Source: Actinoalloteichus fjordicus (GTDB taxonomy: Bacteria; Actinomycetota; Actinomycetes; Mycobacteriales; Pseudonocardiaceae). Taken from it: DNA of 64,000 nucleotides. Positions 9,226 to 17,859 of the stretch are shown here, piece after piece (within the stretch, counting starts at the first letter, position 1; each line of letters opens with the position of its first letter). Position numbers and translations under genes: made by a program. Location of the stretch: the NCBI RefSeq assembly GCF_001941625.1, contig NZ_CP016076.1:6370001-6434000 (forward strand), in the 5' to 3' direction. A model generated the notes under the pieces. The model saw only the letters and a program-made list of their open reading frames with translations, ran no database searches and was not told the DNA's origin.

Positions 9226-9954
9226 GTCGATCGCCCTGCCCGGCGACCCGATGTCGGTCTCGACCGAGACGTGTCGTCGTGGCACGGCGGGCCCTGCCGT
9301 CGGTGCCCATGGCGCGTGCTGAGCATCGTCGACTGCGACGGAGCCTGCGCCGCGCCGATGTCCCGTGCGACGTATCCCCGTCACCGATCGGGATTCCTCG
9401 ACCGGCCACCGGCGGCCAGGTTCGTGTCCGCCGGTGGCGGCGAACCGGTCGCCGACTCGACGCCGCAGGCGTGGCGGGACTGTCTCGCGACGCGGCAGGC
9501 GTGGCGGCTCCTCCGACGGACAGCGCACCAGAACGAGCCGAGACGCCACCGACCTCGGCCGGTGCCAGCCGGTGCGTGCGGCCGAGAGCCGCGAAGACAG
9601 GCTTGAGCGGGCCGGACACCGCACAAGCGCGATCGAGCGCCGACGACGTCGACAGTCGATCGACCGGCCCGACGCCCACGACTGGACACTCAGGACGAGG
9701 CCTGCGGCGCCCCTGCCGATCGGACGCCGCGACGAGGCCGGAACGAAGGCAGGCCCCGTCGACTGCGGTCGGACTCCCGACGCGCGGACTCCCGGTGTTT
9801 CGGGCTCCCCGCCGACGGCAGGGCGATACGCCCGGAATGCGGCGGACCCCGTGGAGACACCTCGACGGGCCGACGGCGCCAGGCGCCACCCGGCGACACG
9901 CGAGGCCGAGACCGGGCGCACCCGGCCGGGTCGTCCCGGCCGGGGCGGCGTGCT
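9226..9954. other. long non-coding stretch with a short direct repeat
   Basis: About 730 bases without a convincing gene. Open frames exist on both strands, but they are Arg/Ser-rich, overlap one another and lack ribosome sites. A 20-base direct repeat with one mismatch occurs at 9458-9477 and 9488-9507 (core GCAGGCGTGGCGG). The only other structure is the hairpin at its right end. It may be decayed sequence at the edge of the inserted XRE cassette. Confidence 0.5.
9922..9943 (-). terminator. hairpin after the XRE regulator gene
   Basis: A perfect nine-base-pair stem (CCGGCCGGG at 9922-9930, complement at 9935-9943) with a TCGT loop, 12 bases beyond the stop of the XRE regulator gene. It suits a GC-rich terminator without a U-tract. 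Confidence 0.6.
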
Positions 9955-10833
9955 TCAGAGCTGGCCGTCCTCGGCGCCCGCCAGGACGAACAGGTCCTCG
10001 ACGTGGCGGTTCAGGATGCGGCGAGCCGCCTCGCCCTCCACGGCCACCAGCCAGAGGCGTTCCCAGACCCGGACGTAGAGGGCCAGCTCGTCCGGATCGG
10101 TGATCTTCAGCTCGCCGGTCACCGTCTCGACCATCGCGGTCTCGTCGACGATCCAGAAACCGTGTAAAGGCACGAGGGGAAGACGTCGATTCAGCGGAAT
10201 CAGACCGAGGCGCAGATCGGGCGTGCCGATCGCGGCGACCAGTCGATGAAGCTGCCCGGCCATCACGTCCCGGGAGGCGACCGGGTGGACCAGCGCGGAT
10301 TCGGCGATGAGGATCTCGATGCGCTTGCCGGGCTCGTAGAGCACCTGCTGCCTGCGCATCCGAGCCCGGACGGCCGCCTCGATGTCGTCCGGACCGCCGT
10401 GCAGCTCCAGGCTGGTCTGTAAAACCTGCCGCGCGTAGTCGGCCGTCTGCACCAGACCGGGGATGACGTTCAATTCCATCGCCAGGATGCGATGTGCCCG
10501 CCGGTCGCGGTCGATCGGCTCCTCCTGCCGGACCAGGTGGCCGGAGCGAACCTGGTTCCGCCAGCTCAGGTACTCCTCCTGAAGCTCGGCGAGATCCTCG
10601 ACGAAGCCCGCTCGGCTCGCCTCGTCGAGCGAGACGGCCTCCAGCCAGGCAGCCAGATCCTCCTGGGTCGCGGTCTGGCGACCTCTCTCGATCTTGCTGA
10701 CCTTCGACACTGCGGACCAGCCGCAGGCCAGCGCCAGCTCCTTACCGGTCAGGCCCGCCTGCTCCCGCAGCAGACGCAGGCGTTCTCCGAGTTCCTCACG
10801 ACGTTCCTCGAAGCTGCTGCCCACACTTCTCAT
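9955..10833 (-). CDS. XRE-family regulator with DUF5753 sensor-like domain
   Basis: A 292-residue protein: helix-turn-helix at about 12-70 (LRLLREQAGLTGKELALACG, then SKVSKIERG), followed by a DUF5753 domain from about 100 to 285 recognisable by VIPGLVQTADYAR and LNRRLPLVPLHGFWIVDE. These regulators are very numerous in Streptomyces and relatives, where some (WhiJ/BldB-associated types) act in development or as antitoxin-like partners of small neighbours. It is the last gene of a three-gene unit with DUF6879 and a 73-residue protein, nine bases after the DUF6879 gene. The likely target is the AT-richer promoter region of its own unit at 11574-11766. Confidence 0.88.
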   Translation of the reverse strand: MRSVGSSFEERREELGERLRLLREQAGLTGKELALACGWSAVSKVSKIERGRQTATQEDLAAWLEAVSLDEASRAGFVEDLAELQEEYLSWRNQVRSGHLVRQEEPIDRDRRAHRILAMELNVIPGLVQTADYARQVLQTSLELHGGPDDIEAAVRARMRRQQVLYEPGKRIEILIAESALVHPVASRDVMAGQLHRLVAAIGTPDLRLGLIPLNRRLPLVPLHGFWIVDETAMVETVTGELKITDPDELALYVRVWERLWLVAVEGEAARRILNRHVEDLFVLAGAEDGQL

Positions 10834-10842
10834 CGCCTCTGG

Positions 10843-11367
10843 TCAACTGATCGTCATATGCTCGCTGAGCGGAACGGCGTGGCTCCAGGCACGGAGCCGA
10901 TGCGCACGGTACTGCTCGACCCTGGCGACGTCGGTCGTCACCTCGATGCCGGTCAGCGTGCCCGCTCCGAAGTGCATCAGTGCCAAGACCGCGTCGTCGA
11001 ACAACCAGAAATCCTGTGCGGGCAGCCGCAGTCCTCGCGCCCGCTGAGCCGCGAGGACACGGATGTCCTCACCCGCCGCCTCGTTGTCCGGCGCCACCGC
11101 CATCTCGAAGCGCTGGTAGTCGGTCGGCGGATACGCCACGACGCGCACGCGTGCGAAGCTTCGGCCCTGTCGGGTCGACGCCGTGACCGACCGCAGCCAC
11201 TCGGTCATCCAGGAACGATCCTCGCCGAGTTCGCCTGCGAGGAACCGTCGGTACGGCTCCGCCTCCGAGACCTCGCGGTACTCGGCCTGCGTTTCGAACC
11301 GCCAGGCAGATCGCGTGAAGCGGGCGAACAGCCTGGCGAGTTCAGCTCCGTCTAGGAGACGGCGCAC
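10843..11367 (-). CDS. DUF6879 family protein
   Basis: A 174-residue soluble protein matching the DUF6879 pattern: an early FETQAEYREVSEAEPYRRFLAGE segment, WLRSVTASTRQGRSFARVRVV, then YPPTDYQRFEMAV and a late FWLFDDAVLALMHF motif. Members are regularly encoded beside XRE/DUF5753 regulators in actinomycetes, as here, but no biochemical role is established that I know of. The GTG start lies inside the end of the upstream small gene (16-base overlap), which implies coupled translation. A ligand-binding or partner role for the regulator is only an inference from gene order. Confidence 0.82.
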   Translation of the reverse strand: MRRLLDGAELARLFARFTRSAWRFETQAEYREVSEAEPYRRFLAGELGEDRSWMTEWLRSVTASTRQGRSFARVRVVAYPPTDYQRFEMAVAPDNEAAGEDIRVLAAQRARGLRLPAQDFWLFDDAVLALMHFGAGTLTGIEVTTDVARVEQYRAHRLRAWSHAVPLSEHMTIS

Positions 11368-11573
11368 GGTACTTCCTTCGAGGCGAATCCCAGCAACTCC
11401 GTCGGAATCTCGACTGCTCCCTCGTTGATCGGCAGGCCGCGTTCCCGCAAGACGCGCAGCGCCTCCGGGTCGACGACCCTGGTGCCCTGGACGACGTAGG
11501 TTCCGCGGTCGGTCAGGTACAGGTTCGGACAGTTTCCGGTCGTGGACGTGGTGCCCAGGAACGTCAACTCCAC
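11352..11573 (-). CDS. small conserved actinomycete protein of the XRE/DUF6879 cassette
   Basis: A 73-residue protein whose central segment CPNLYLTDRGTYVVQG followed by a V-D-PEAL motif recurs in small actinomycete proteins found upstream of DUF6879 genes. I place the start at the GTG at 11573 because GGAGG is exactly eight bases upstream; a TTG five codons earlier overlaps that ribosome site. No signal peptide or membrane segment is present. It is the first gene of the unit and overlaps the DUF6879 gene. By analogy with DUF397 partners of other XRE/DUF5753 regulators it may be a regulatory or toxin-like partner, which is not shown by the sequence. Confidence 0.7.
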   Translation of the reverse strand: MELTFLGTTSTTGNCPNLYLTDRGTYVVQGTRVVDPEALRVLRERGLPINEGAVEIPTELLGFASKEVPCAVS

Positions 11574-11766
11574 GATGACATCCTCCAAGTCGTGCAGGTT
11601 CTCATCGTATTCTCGCAGGCTTCCCCGGTTTGATCATCATTCTTCCGCACATGTTCGTCCGAACGAGTGACGGCTTCGAGCATGTTCTCGAATTTTCTTG
11701 CCATTTTCTCACTCGATTGGGGAAACTACCTACACAGAAGAAGGTGCCGCGATCGAGGGAACGGCC
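11574..11766. promoter_or_regulatory. AT-richer divergent promoter region with palindrome
   Basis: This stretch is clearly richer in A/T than its surroundings, as expected of promoters. It holds a palindrome GTTCG-TC-CGAAC at 11654-11665, preceded by CATGTTCG, and a second CATGTTCTCG block near 11682-11691, giving two related sites about 28 bases apart. They are candidate binding sites for the XRE regulator of the cassette. Confidence 0.45.
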
Positions 11767-12069
11767 ATGCTGAACCTGTCATCGACCTTGGTGTCACTGA
11801 GTGCCGCGCTGCTCATGGGCGGTCCGCTGGTGATCTTGAGCCTCTTCGCGCACCGCACTGCGACGCATCGGTCTCCCCGGCAGTCCGCCCCGGAACCGCC
11901 TCGCTGCGAGCCGACCCGGGCAGTCCGCCTCGGGACTTCGGCGTTCTCCACTCCGAGACGATCGCCCACCGCGAGCAGGAGCAGGAATGAACGGCATCGG
12001 CGCCCTCGATCAACGGCCCACCGGGCCTCGGCTTCTGCTCGTCCGCTATCTGCCGGGCCTCGTCGGTGA
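11767..12069 (+). CDS. possible small single-pass membrane protein
   Basis: The ATG at 11767 has GAGGGA six bases upstream and opens 100 codons. Residues 1-28 (starting MLNLSSTLVSLSAALL) form a convincing membrane helix; the rest is Arg/Ser/Pro-rich and loses protein character toward the end, where the frame runs 83 bases into the next gene. It could be a real short protein with a disordered tail, or an N-terminal fragment whose natural stop was lost. Low confidence. Confidence 0.35.
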   Translation: MLNLSSTLVSLSAALLMGGPLVILSLFAHRTATHRSPRQSAPEPPRCEPTRAVRLGTSAFSTPRRSPTASRSRNERHRRPRSTAHRASASARPLSAGPRR

Positions 12070-12232
12070 GACCGCGCGCCTGGTGCACGTCTGTCCCGCG
12101 CCGCAGACGGTCGAGAGCATCCCCGACGTGCTCACCGCCTACTGCTCGGAGCGATTCGAGCGCGAGGACGTGGAGCTGTTGGAGGGCATGAGCGGAATGC
12201 CGTGTACCTGGTGCCTGCTCCGGTCGCCGTGA
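11987..12232 (+). CDS. small hypothetical protein with C-terminal GMPCTWC motif
   Basis: An 81-residue soluble protein, preceded by AGGAG five bases before the ATG. The composition is that of a genuine protein: VRYLPGLVGETARLVHVC, an acidic helix, then a GMPCTWCLL end. Together with Cys36 and Cys54 it has four cysteines, so metal binding is possible but unproven. Similar small proteins accompany XRE/DUF5753 loci, and it is divergent from that cassette here. No function is known to me. It converges with the amidohydrolase gene that follows. Confidence 0.6.
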   Translation: MNGIGALDQRPTGPRLLLVRYLPGLVGETARLVHVCPAPQTVESIPDVLTAYCSERFEREDVELLEGMSGMPCTWCLLRSP

Positions 12233-12311
12233 GGACCGGGCGGTCGCCGAGCCGCCGCAGCGGCCGGGCGACCCCTACGACGCCGCCCCTGTCTGTCGTG
12301 ACCCCGACCCG

Positions 12312-13712
12312 TCAGGCAGGGGCGGTACCCACTTCCGCCGCACCGGCGCCGCCGGCCTCGGCCGTCAGCGAGGCCAAGGCCGTGTGCGTCAGCACCCGGA
12401 TGCCGGTCAGCAGCGCACGCTCGTCCAGGTCGAAGGAAGGCTGATGGAGATCACGCTGTCTGCCGGTCCCCGACCACACCCCGAGTCTGGCGAAGGCGCC
12501 GGGCACCTGCTCCAGGTACCAGCCGAAGTCCTCGCCGCCGGAGGACTGCTCGGTGTCCACGACGGCGTTCTCGCCGAGGGCCGCCGTGACGCCCGCCTGG
12601 ATCAACGCCGTGCTCGCAGGCTCGTTCACCAGCGGCGGCACGCCGCGTTGATGCCACAGCTCGTAGGAGACGCCGGTCGGGGCCAGCAGCGCGGCCACCA
12701 GCTCCTTGATGAGCGGCTCGAGCTTGGCCCACGTCTCCCGGTCCCCGGTCCGCAGCGTGCCGCGCAGGACGCCGTCCTGCGGGATCGCGTTGGGCGCCTC
12801 GCCCGCATGCACCGCACCCCAGACCAGCACCGTCGAGGAACGCGGGTCGACCCGCCGGGACAGCAGCGTTGGCAGCCCGGTGATCACCGTGCCCATCGCG
12901 TGGACGAGGTCCCCGGTGAGGTGGGGGCGCGAGGTGTGCCCGCCCGGCGAGGTGAACCTGATCTCCATCAGATCACTGGCTGAGGTGATGGGTCCCACCC
13001 GCGTGCCCACCCTGCCGACCTCGAGGCGCGGATCGCAGTGCAGACCGAACACCCGGTCGACGCCGTCGAGACCGCCTGCGGCGATCACGTCCAGCGCACC
13101 GCGCATGACCTCCTCGGCGGGCTGGAAGAGCAGTCGGACCCGGCCGGGCAGCGACGGCGCGGCGGCCAGGGCCAGCGCCGTGCCCAGCAGTACGGTGGCG
13201 TGCGCGTCATGCCCGCAGGCGTGCGTGACGCCCGGCACGGTGGAGGCGTAGAGCGCCCCGGTCGACTCCGTCAGCGGCAGCGCGTCGATGTCCCCGCGCA
13301 GTGCCACGCAGCCGGGTCCCGAGCCGACGTCGCAGATCAGCCCCGTTCCACCGGGAAGCACCCTCGGCCGCAGACCTGCGGCGGTGAGCTGCTCGGACAG
13401 GTAGGCGGTGGTGCCGTACTCCTGGAGCGACAGCTCCGGGTGGGCGTGGAGATGCCTGCGCCACCGGAGGACGTCGGAGCCGTGCTCGGCGAGCCAGGCG
13501 TCCAGCCAGGACGGCCCGTGACCCGCGCCGATGTCCTCCACTCCCGCCATGGTCGGGGCTGCCACTCCCGCCGGGGCGGAAGGTACTGAGGTGACATCGC
13601 CGAGTAGCGCCTTGGCGCCGCTCACCCCTGCAGGCAGGGCAGAGGCGAACTCGGGGTCCGAGTCGACGTCGGTATGGATCTGAGTGTCGTAGCGCGAGTC
13701 CAACACGGTCAT
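12312..13712 (-). CDS. amiA1: M20 family amidohydrolase (AmiA1-like)
   Basis: A 466-residue metal-dependent N-acyl amino acid or indole-acetyl-type amidohydrolase of peptidase family M20D. Motifs in order: HLHAHPELSLQEYGT, the ligand-bearing ACGHDAHATVLLG, LLFQPAEEVMRGA with the catalytic Glu pair, VFGLHCDP, and a small dimerisation domain starting near SPGGHTSRPH. The N-terminal 65 or so residues are an extra flexible extension. AGGAGG precedes the ATG by six bases. It overlaps the upstream amiB1-like gene by ATGA, and both match Rv3305c/Rv3306c in order and strand. The natural substrate is not known; likely amidated amino acid or peptidoglycan-derived compounds. Confidence 0.85.
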   Translation of the reverse strand: MTVLDSRYDTQIHTDVDSDPEFASALPAGVSGAKALLGDVTSVPSAPAGVAAPTMAGVEDIGAGHGPSWLDAWLAEHGSDVLRWRRHLHAHPELSLQEYGTTAYLSEQLTAAGLRPRVLPGGTGLICDVGSGPGCVALRGDIDALPLTESTGALYASTVPGVTHACGHDAHATVLLGTALALAAAPSLPGRVRLLFQPAEEVMRGALDVIAAGGLDGVDRVFGLHCDPRLEVGRVGTRVGPITSASDLMEIRFTSPGGHTSRPHLTGDLVHAMGTVITGLPTLLSRRVDPRSSTVLVWGAVHAGEAPNAIPQDGVLRGTLRTGDRETWAKLEPLIKELVAALLAPTGVSYELWHQRGVPPLVNEPASTALIQAGVTAALGENAVVDTEQSSGGEDFGWYLEQVPGAFARLGVWSGTGRQRDLHQPSFDLDERALLTGIRVLTHTALASLTAEAGGAGAAEVGTAPA

Positions 13713-14935
13713 GCCGCACCTCCTGTCGCGGCGGACTTTCCACTAGTGGCGAGCCTGCGAGCCGCGCCCGCAAGTAATTCGGCCCGCAATCCCTCGTTCG
13801 TGGCGGCGGAGACCACCGTCCACGCCATGGCCGTGGCACCGTCGAGGACGGCGCGATCGGCCGATTCGGTGCTGCACGCCGCCGCGAACTCCGGCTGGTG
13901 TGGCACCGCGTCACCGCAGTCGATCGAGATCGTGGGATGGATTCCCGGGATCAGGCGGGTGACGTTACCCATGTCGGTGCTGCCGACGACCCTGCTCGCC
14001 TCTTCATCCCGACCATCGGGAGTACGACCGAGTTTCACGATCGCCTCGCGGTAGGCCTCCACGAGGCGGGGCTCGGCACGCAGCTCGGCGTAGTCCGGGG
14101 AGATCGCGGCGGCCTCCCAGTCGGCACCGGTGGCGACGGCTCCCGCTTCGAGACAACACCGGATCCGGTGTTCGAGTCGACGGAGCGAGTCGATCTCGGC
14201 AGCGCGTAGGTTGAACATCGCCGAGGTGTGCGCGGGCACGATGTTGGGCGCGGCCCCGCCATGAGTCACGATACCGTGCACCTGCTGGCCCGGTTCGAAG
14301 TGCTGTCGCGCCAGCCCGATGGCCACCTGCGCGACGGTCAGCGCGTCGGCGGCGTTCACTCCCAGCTCAGGGGCGGCTGCGGCGTGTGACGCCCGCCCCC
14401 GGTAATGCACTTCGAGGTCGGCGATCGCCTTCGATCGAGGCTCGCACATCTCGTACGGCGAGGGGTGCACCATCATCGCCATCGCGGCGCCGTCGAAGAC
14501 ACCCCGTTCGAGCAGCAGGACCTTTCCGCCGCCCACCTCCTCGGCGGGCGTGCCGATCAGCCGTACGGTGATGCCCAGTTCGTCCGCGACGGCGCTCAAC
14601 GCCAGGGCCGCCCCGACCGAGGCGGCGGCGATGATGTTGTGTCCGCACGCGTGGCCGATCTCGGGAAGCGCGTCGTACTCGGCGCAGACGGCGACGACCA
14701 GCTCTCCCCCGCCCGCCGTGCCGACCATCGCGGTGTCGAGTCCGCCGACGCCCCGCTCCACCTCGAAGCCGTGGTCCGCGACCAGCTCGGCGACGGCAGC
14801 CATGCTCTGATGCTCGGCGAAGGCGAGCTCGGGATGGGCGTGAATCCGATGGGAGAGGTCGATCAGCTCCTCGGCATGCCGTACGACCGTCTCAGCGCAG
14901 ATGTCCCGGAGCGAGGGCTCGCGATCGGGTGTCAT
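13709..14935 (-). CDS. amiB1: M20 family amidohydrolase (AmiB1/AbgB-like)
   Basis: A 408-residue paralogue of its downstream neighbour in the same family but closer to the AbgB branch (p-aminobenzoyl-glutamate hydrolase subunit). Motifs: HRIHAHPELAFAEHQ, AEYDALPEIGHACGHNII, LIGTPAEEVGGGK and MVHPSPYE, then a dimerisation domain with YRGRASHAAAAPELGVNAADA. The late segment STDMGNVTRLIPGIHPTISID carries the C-terminal metal-site region. It is first of a two-gene unit, with four bases of overlap with amiA1. AbgA/AbgB work as a heterodimer, so the two products here may do the same; that is inference. The ribosome site is weak. Confidence 0.85.
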   Translation of the reverse strand: MTPDREPSLRDICAETVVRHAEELIDLSHRIHAHPELAFAEHQSMAAVAELVADHGFEVERGVGGLDTAMVGTAGGGELVVAVCAEYDALPEIGHACGHNIIAAASVGAALALSAVADELGITVRLIGTPAEEVGGGKVLLLERGVFDGAAMAMMVHPSPYEMCEPRSKAIADLEVHYRGRASHAAAAPELGVNAADALTVAQVAIGLARQHFEPGQQVHGIVTHGGAAPNIVPAHTSAMFNLRAAEIDSLRRLEHRIRCCLEAGAVATGADWEAAAISPDYAELRAEPRLVEAYREAIVKLGRTPDGRDEEASRVVGSTDMGNVTRLIPGIHPTISIDCGDAVPHQPEFAAACSTESADRAVLDGATAMAWTVVSAATNEGLRAELLAGAARRLATSGKSAATGGAA

Positions 14936-15263
14936 GCCAACCCATCTTGCCCCATCACCGCCCTCGTATCGCCCGAACGGAGGTACCCATACCGACCGAC
15001 GGTGGGATTCCTGCGGCAGGTGGGGCTGATGATACTGCTGGGACGAAGTCTCGCGACGTCACGACCGACCGAGCACGGGTCGCCCCGAGGCGGCTCCCAG
15101 CGCAGGGGACGGCGTGGTGCGGGTGGTGCTTCGGCGACCACGACCGGCCGCTGCCGGCAGGCATGGAGGACAGGCGCCGGGCTCGGCAGGCGACCACGGC
15201 CGGTGGAGAACCGGATCTTCGCGACCGGCGGGGCGAATCTACCTCGACGAAGGACAGAACCGG
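14936..15263. other. intergenic region at the left edge of the inserted block
   Basis: About 330 bases upstream of amiB1, holding its promoter. I see no gene: the open frames here have shadow composition and no ribosome site. Because amiB1 and the purine phosphorylase gene are neighbours in mycobacteria, this is where the 47-kb block begins, but no direct repeat, tRNA or integrase marks the junction. Confidence 0.45.
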
Positions 15264-15310
15264 GACGGGGCGTCCCCCGTGCTCACCACGAGCACCGGGG
15301 ACGCCCCGTC
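15264..15310 (-). terminator. long hairpin ending the sugar isomerase unit
   Basis: A 21-base inverted repeat with one mismatch, left arm 15264-15284 beginning GACGGGGCGTCCCCC and right arm 15290-15310, loop ACCAC. It lies 53 bases beyond the stop of the Tat-signal TIM-barrel gene and is one of the strongest terminators in the window. Confidence 0.8.
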
Positions 15311-15362
15311 CGTCTGCCGCCGCCCACGCTGCGGCCGGACCTTCTAGTCGGTGGAGTTCGAC

Positions 15363-16253
15363 TCAGAAGCGCAGGTCGGTCAGGTACTGATAGCCCACCC
15401 GCGCCGTCTCCAACGGATCGGTCGGGTTGTCGTGCTCGACCACGTACTCCCGGACCCCGGTGAGCCAGGTCTTGCGGAAGATCTTCCCGAAGTCCACCGT
15501 CCCGGTTCCGAGGTCGGCCCACGTGCCGTCCTCGGCACGGTCCTTGACGTGGAACTGCTTCACGCGACCGAAGTTCTTCCACACGAACGCGCTGGGGTCG
15601 ACCTCGGCGTCGATCACCCAGAACAGGTCCAGCTCGAGGTAGACGTTCCAGGACCGGGCCTGCCGGGTGATGATGTCGATCGGCCGCTGCCTGCCCTGCA
15701 CCGGCTCGAACTCGTGGGCGTGATTGTGGTAACCGAACTGGAGGCCCGCCCGCCTGGCCTGCTCCCCGGCGTCGTCGAGCTGCCTGGCGAAGTCCCGCCA
15801 CTCCTGCGCGGTCTCGAAGTCCGCGTACGGCACGGCCAGGTACTGCTGGCCGAGAATGCGCGCGTCCTCCAGCGTCTTGCCGAAGTCACCGTCGATCCCC
15901 GAGTGGCTGGAGGTCGCCCGCAGGCCGAAGCGGTCGAGCAGCGCCCGGAACTCGGTCGCCGTGCGGCCGTAGGTGCCTGCCAGCTCCACCTTGCGGTAGC
16001 CGATGGCCGCCAGTTCCCGCAGGGTGCCCTCGGTGTCCTCCTCTAACAGCGACCGCAGCGTGTAGAGCTGGATGCTGATGGCGTCCTTGGGCACTCGGAG
16101 CCGCCCCAGCGCCGCCGTGCTCGCGGACGCGGCGTCGGCCGTCGTGCTCGCCGCAGCGGTGCCGCCCAGTGCGACCGCGGCGCCGAGGCCGAGCGCGGCA
16201 CCCGCCGCGCCTCGGAGCATCGACCGTCTGGTGAACGAACCGTCGTGTGTCAT
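15363..16253 (-). CDS. exported (Tat) sugar phosphate isomerase/epimerase-like TIM barrel
   Basis: A 296-residue protein with a twin-arginine signal (TRRSMLRG, Arg9-Arg10, then an Ala/Gly-rich hydrophobic stretch to about residue 36), so it is folded before export. The mature part is an AP endonuclease 2/xylose isomerase-like TIM barrel: ISIQLYTLRSLLEEDTEG, FGYHNHAHEFEP, YLELDLFWVIDA and VVEHDNPTDPLE supply the usual His/Glu/Asp metal ligands. Related exported proteins act on sugars or oxidised (3-keto) sugars, but the substrate is unknown. The start has GAAGG nine bases upstream; the open frame extends far upstream but without protein character. It is last in a three-gene unit, 50 bases after a second TIM-barrel gene. 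Confidence 0.82.
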   Translation of the reverse strand: MTHDGSFTRRSMLRGAAGAALGLGAAVALGGTAAASTTADAASASTAALGRLRVPKDAISIQLYTLRSLLEEDTEGTLRELAAIGYRKVELAGTYGRTATEFRALLDRFGLRATSSHSGIDGDFGKTLEDARILGQQYLAVPYADFETAQEWRDFARQLDDAGEQARRAGLQFGYHNHAHEFEPVQGRQRPIDIITRQARSWNVYLELDLFWVIDAEVDPSAFVWKNFGRVKQFHVKDRAEDGTWADLGTGTVDFGKIFRKTWLTGVREYVVEHDNPTDPLETARVGYQYLTDLRF

Positions 16254-16303
16254 CGTTGACCTTCCCTCATCACGATCCCCCGACCCCCGGGTCTGTGGTG
16301 TGT

Positions 16304-17308
16304 TCAGCTCTTGGAGCTGAACGCGGCGTCGAAGGCGGCGTTCGGCTTGTCGAAGAGCAGCCCCTTGATGAAGCCGACCGCCTCGGCGGCGCCGCGAAGC
16401 CGGTCCATGCCCGCGTCCTCCCACTCCACCGAGATCGGTCCCTGGTAGCCGATGTGGTTGAGGGCGCGGAAGGACTCCTCCCAGTTCACGTCGCCGTGAC
16501 CGGTGGAGACGAAGTCCCAGCCCCGGCGGGCATGCGCCCAGGCCAGGTGAGAGCCGAGCCTGCCGTTGCGACCGTCGAACCGCTTCTTCGTGTCCTTGCA
16601 GTCCACGTGGTAGATGCGGTCCGCGAAGTCGAGGATGAAGCCCACGGGGTCCAGGTCCTGCCACACGAAGTGCGAGGGGTCCCAGTTCAGGCCGAAGGCC
16701 GGTCGCCTGCCGATCGCCTCCAGCGTGCGCTCGGTAGTCCAGTAGTCGTAGGCGATCTCCGAGGGATGGACCTCGTGGGCGAAGCGGACGCCGACCTCGT
16801 CGAAGACGTCGAGGATCGGGTTCCACCGGTCGGCGAAGTCCTGGTAGCCGTCGTCGATGACCTCCTGCGACACCGGCGGAAACATCGCGACGTACTTCCA
16901 GATCTTCGATCCGGTGAAGCCGACGACCGTGTCCACGCCGAGCTTCGCCGCCGCCCGCGCCGTGTCGGCCATCTCGGCGGCGGCCCGCTGCCGGACGCCT
17001 TCCGGCTCGCCGTCGCCCCAGATCCTGGCGGGCAGGATGTTCTGATGGCGGTGGTCGATCGGGTCGTCGCACACGGCCTGGCCGACGAGGTGGTTCGAAA
17101 TCGTCCAGACCTTCAGGCCGTGCCGGGCCAGGATGTCGAGTCTGCCCTGGACGTAGTCGTCCTCCGCGAGGGCACGATCCACCTCGAAGTGGTCGCCGGA
17201 GCAGGCGATCTCCAGGCCGTCGTATCCCCATTCGGACGCGAGTCGACAGACCTCCTCGAACGGGAGGTCGGCCCACTGTCCGGTGAACAGCGTGATGGGT
17301 CGGGTCAT
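16304..17308 (-). CDS. sugar phosphate isomerase/epimerase (TIM barrel)
   Basis: A 334-residue cytosolic member of the xylose isomerase-like TIM-barrel superfamily. It shows [56 protein letters not shown] and [12 protein letters not shown], giving the full set of Glu, Asp and His metal ligands around the barrel. Such proteins are often IolE/IolI-like or inosose-type isomerases or partners of Gfo/Idh/MocA dehydrogenases. I chose the ATG at 17308 with GAAGGG eight bases upstream over one nine codons earlier. It precedes the Tat-exported barrel by 50 bases, suggesting a pathway split between cytosol and cell surface. Confidence 0.85.
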   Translation of the reverse strand: MTRPITLFTGQWADLPFEEVCRLASEWGYDGLEIACSGDHFEVDRALAEDDYVQGRLDILARHGLKVWTISNHLVGQAVCDDPIDHRHQNILPARIWGDGEPEGVRQRAAAEMADTARAAAKLGVDTVVGFTGSKIWKYVAMFPPVSQEVIDDGYQDFADRWNPILDVFDEVGVRFAHEVHPSEIAYDYWTTERTLEAIGRRPAFGLNWDPSHFVWQDLDPVGFILDFADRIYHVDCKDTKKRFDGRNGRLGSHLAWAHARRGWDFVSTGHGDVNWEESFRALNHIGYQGPISVEWEDAGMDRLRGAAEAVGFIKGLLFDKPNAAFDAAFSSKS

Positions 17309-17387
17309 CGCGGATTCCCTTCGGTGTGTCGTCACCAGGTGTCGGTTGTGTCGGGTGTGGTGGGGCGGCGGGCCTCCCGCCGGGCGC

Positions 17388-17723
17388 TCAGCCGCCGCGC
17401 GCCTTCTTCCTGATCCGTCGGCCGTAGAAGACGAGGGCGAACAGTGCCGCGGCGACGAGCAGGGCGATCACCTGTCCGCCCGCCTCACCGCTGAACAGCG
17501 AGCCGTCGCTCCCGGTCCCGTCGCCGGGCGCCGAGGTCTCCGTTGCGGGCGCCGTCGTGTCTTCAGCGCCCGAGGCGTGCAGCACCGGCGTGCCTGCGAC
17601 GGGAGATGCCGCAGGTCCTGCGGGCGTCGCCGATCCGACGGCGGCCGTCGCGACACCGACCGGGATTAACATGAGCAGCAGCCACAGGGCGGCGGCCAGC
17701 AGGGATCGAGGCGCTGTGCGCAT
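17388..17723 (-). CDS. small secreted, membrane-anchored protein
   Basis: A 111-residue protein with an N-terminal signal (about 1-28: basic start, then [16 protein letters not shown]), a Ser/Thr/Pro/Ala-rich extracellular spacer (about 30-80), one membrane helix (about 82-101) and a basic tail [10 protein letters not shown]. This is the layout of a surface-anchored linker-type protein and resembles sortase-like anchors without an LPxTG motif. GGAGG lies five bases before the ATG. No homologous family is recognised. It is the first gene of the unit with the two TIM-barrel genes and starts 136 bases after the end of the ebo-type operon. Confidence 0.62.
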   Translation of the reverse strand: MRTAPRSLLAAALWLLLMLIPVGVATAAVGSATPAGPAASPVAGTPVLHASGAEDTTAPATETSAPGDGTGSDGSLFSGEAGGQVIALLVAAALFALVFYGRRIRKKARGG

Positions 17724-17859
17724 CGCGTCCTCCTGTCTTCGAGTCCAAGCAGGGCATCTCGACACACCGAATGAGAGATCCGACGGTGTCGAGTCTGCCC
17801 GGCCCCACGGCTCATGGTCATCCGACTTCGGGTTTGATCTGCGAGCTGTCGACGAGCGG

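Noticed and set aside
9365-10078. A 237-codon open frame in the gap after the cyclotransferase-like gene
   Set aside because: It is Arg/Thr/Ala-rich, has no ribosome site, and runs into the end of the XRE gene on the other strand.
15363-17276. A 637-codon reading joining the Tat-signal barrel to upstream sequence
   Set aside because: The upstream half overlaps a second TIM-barrel gene in another frame and has Arg/Gly-rich shadow composition; the ATG at 16253 has a good ribosome site and a Tat signal.
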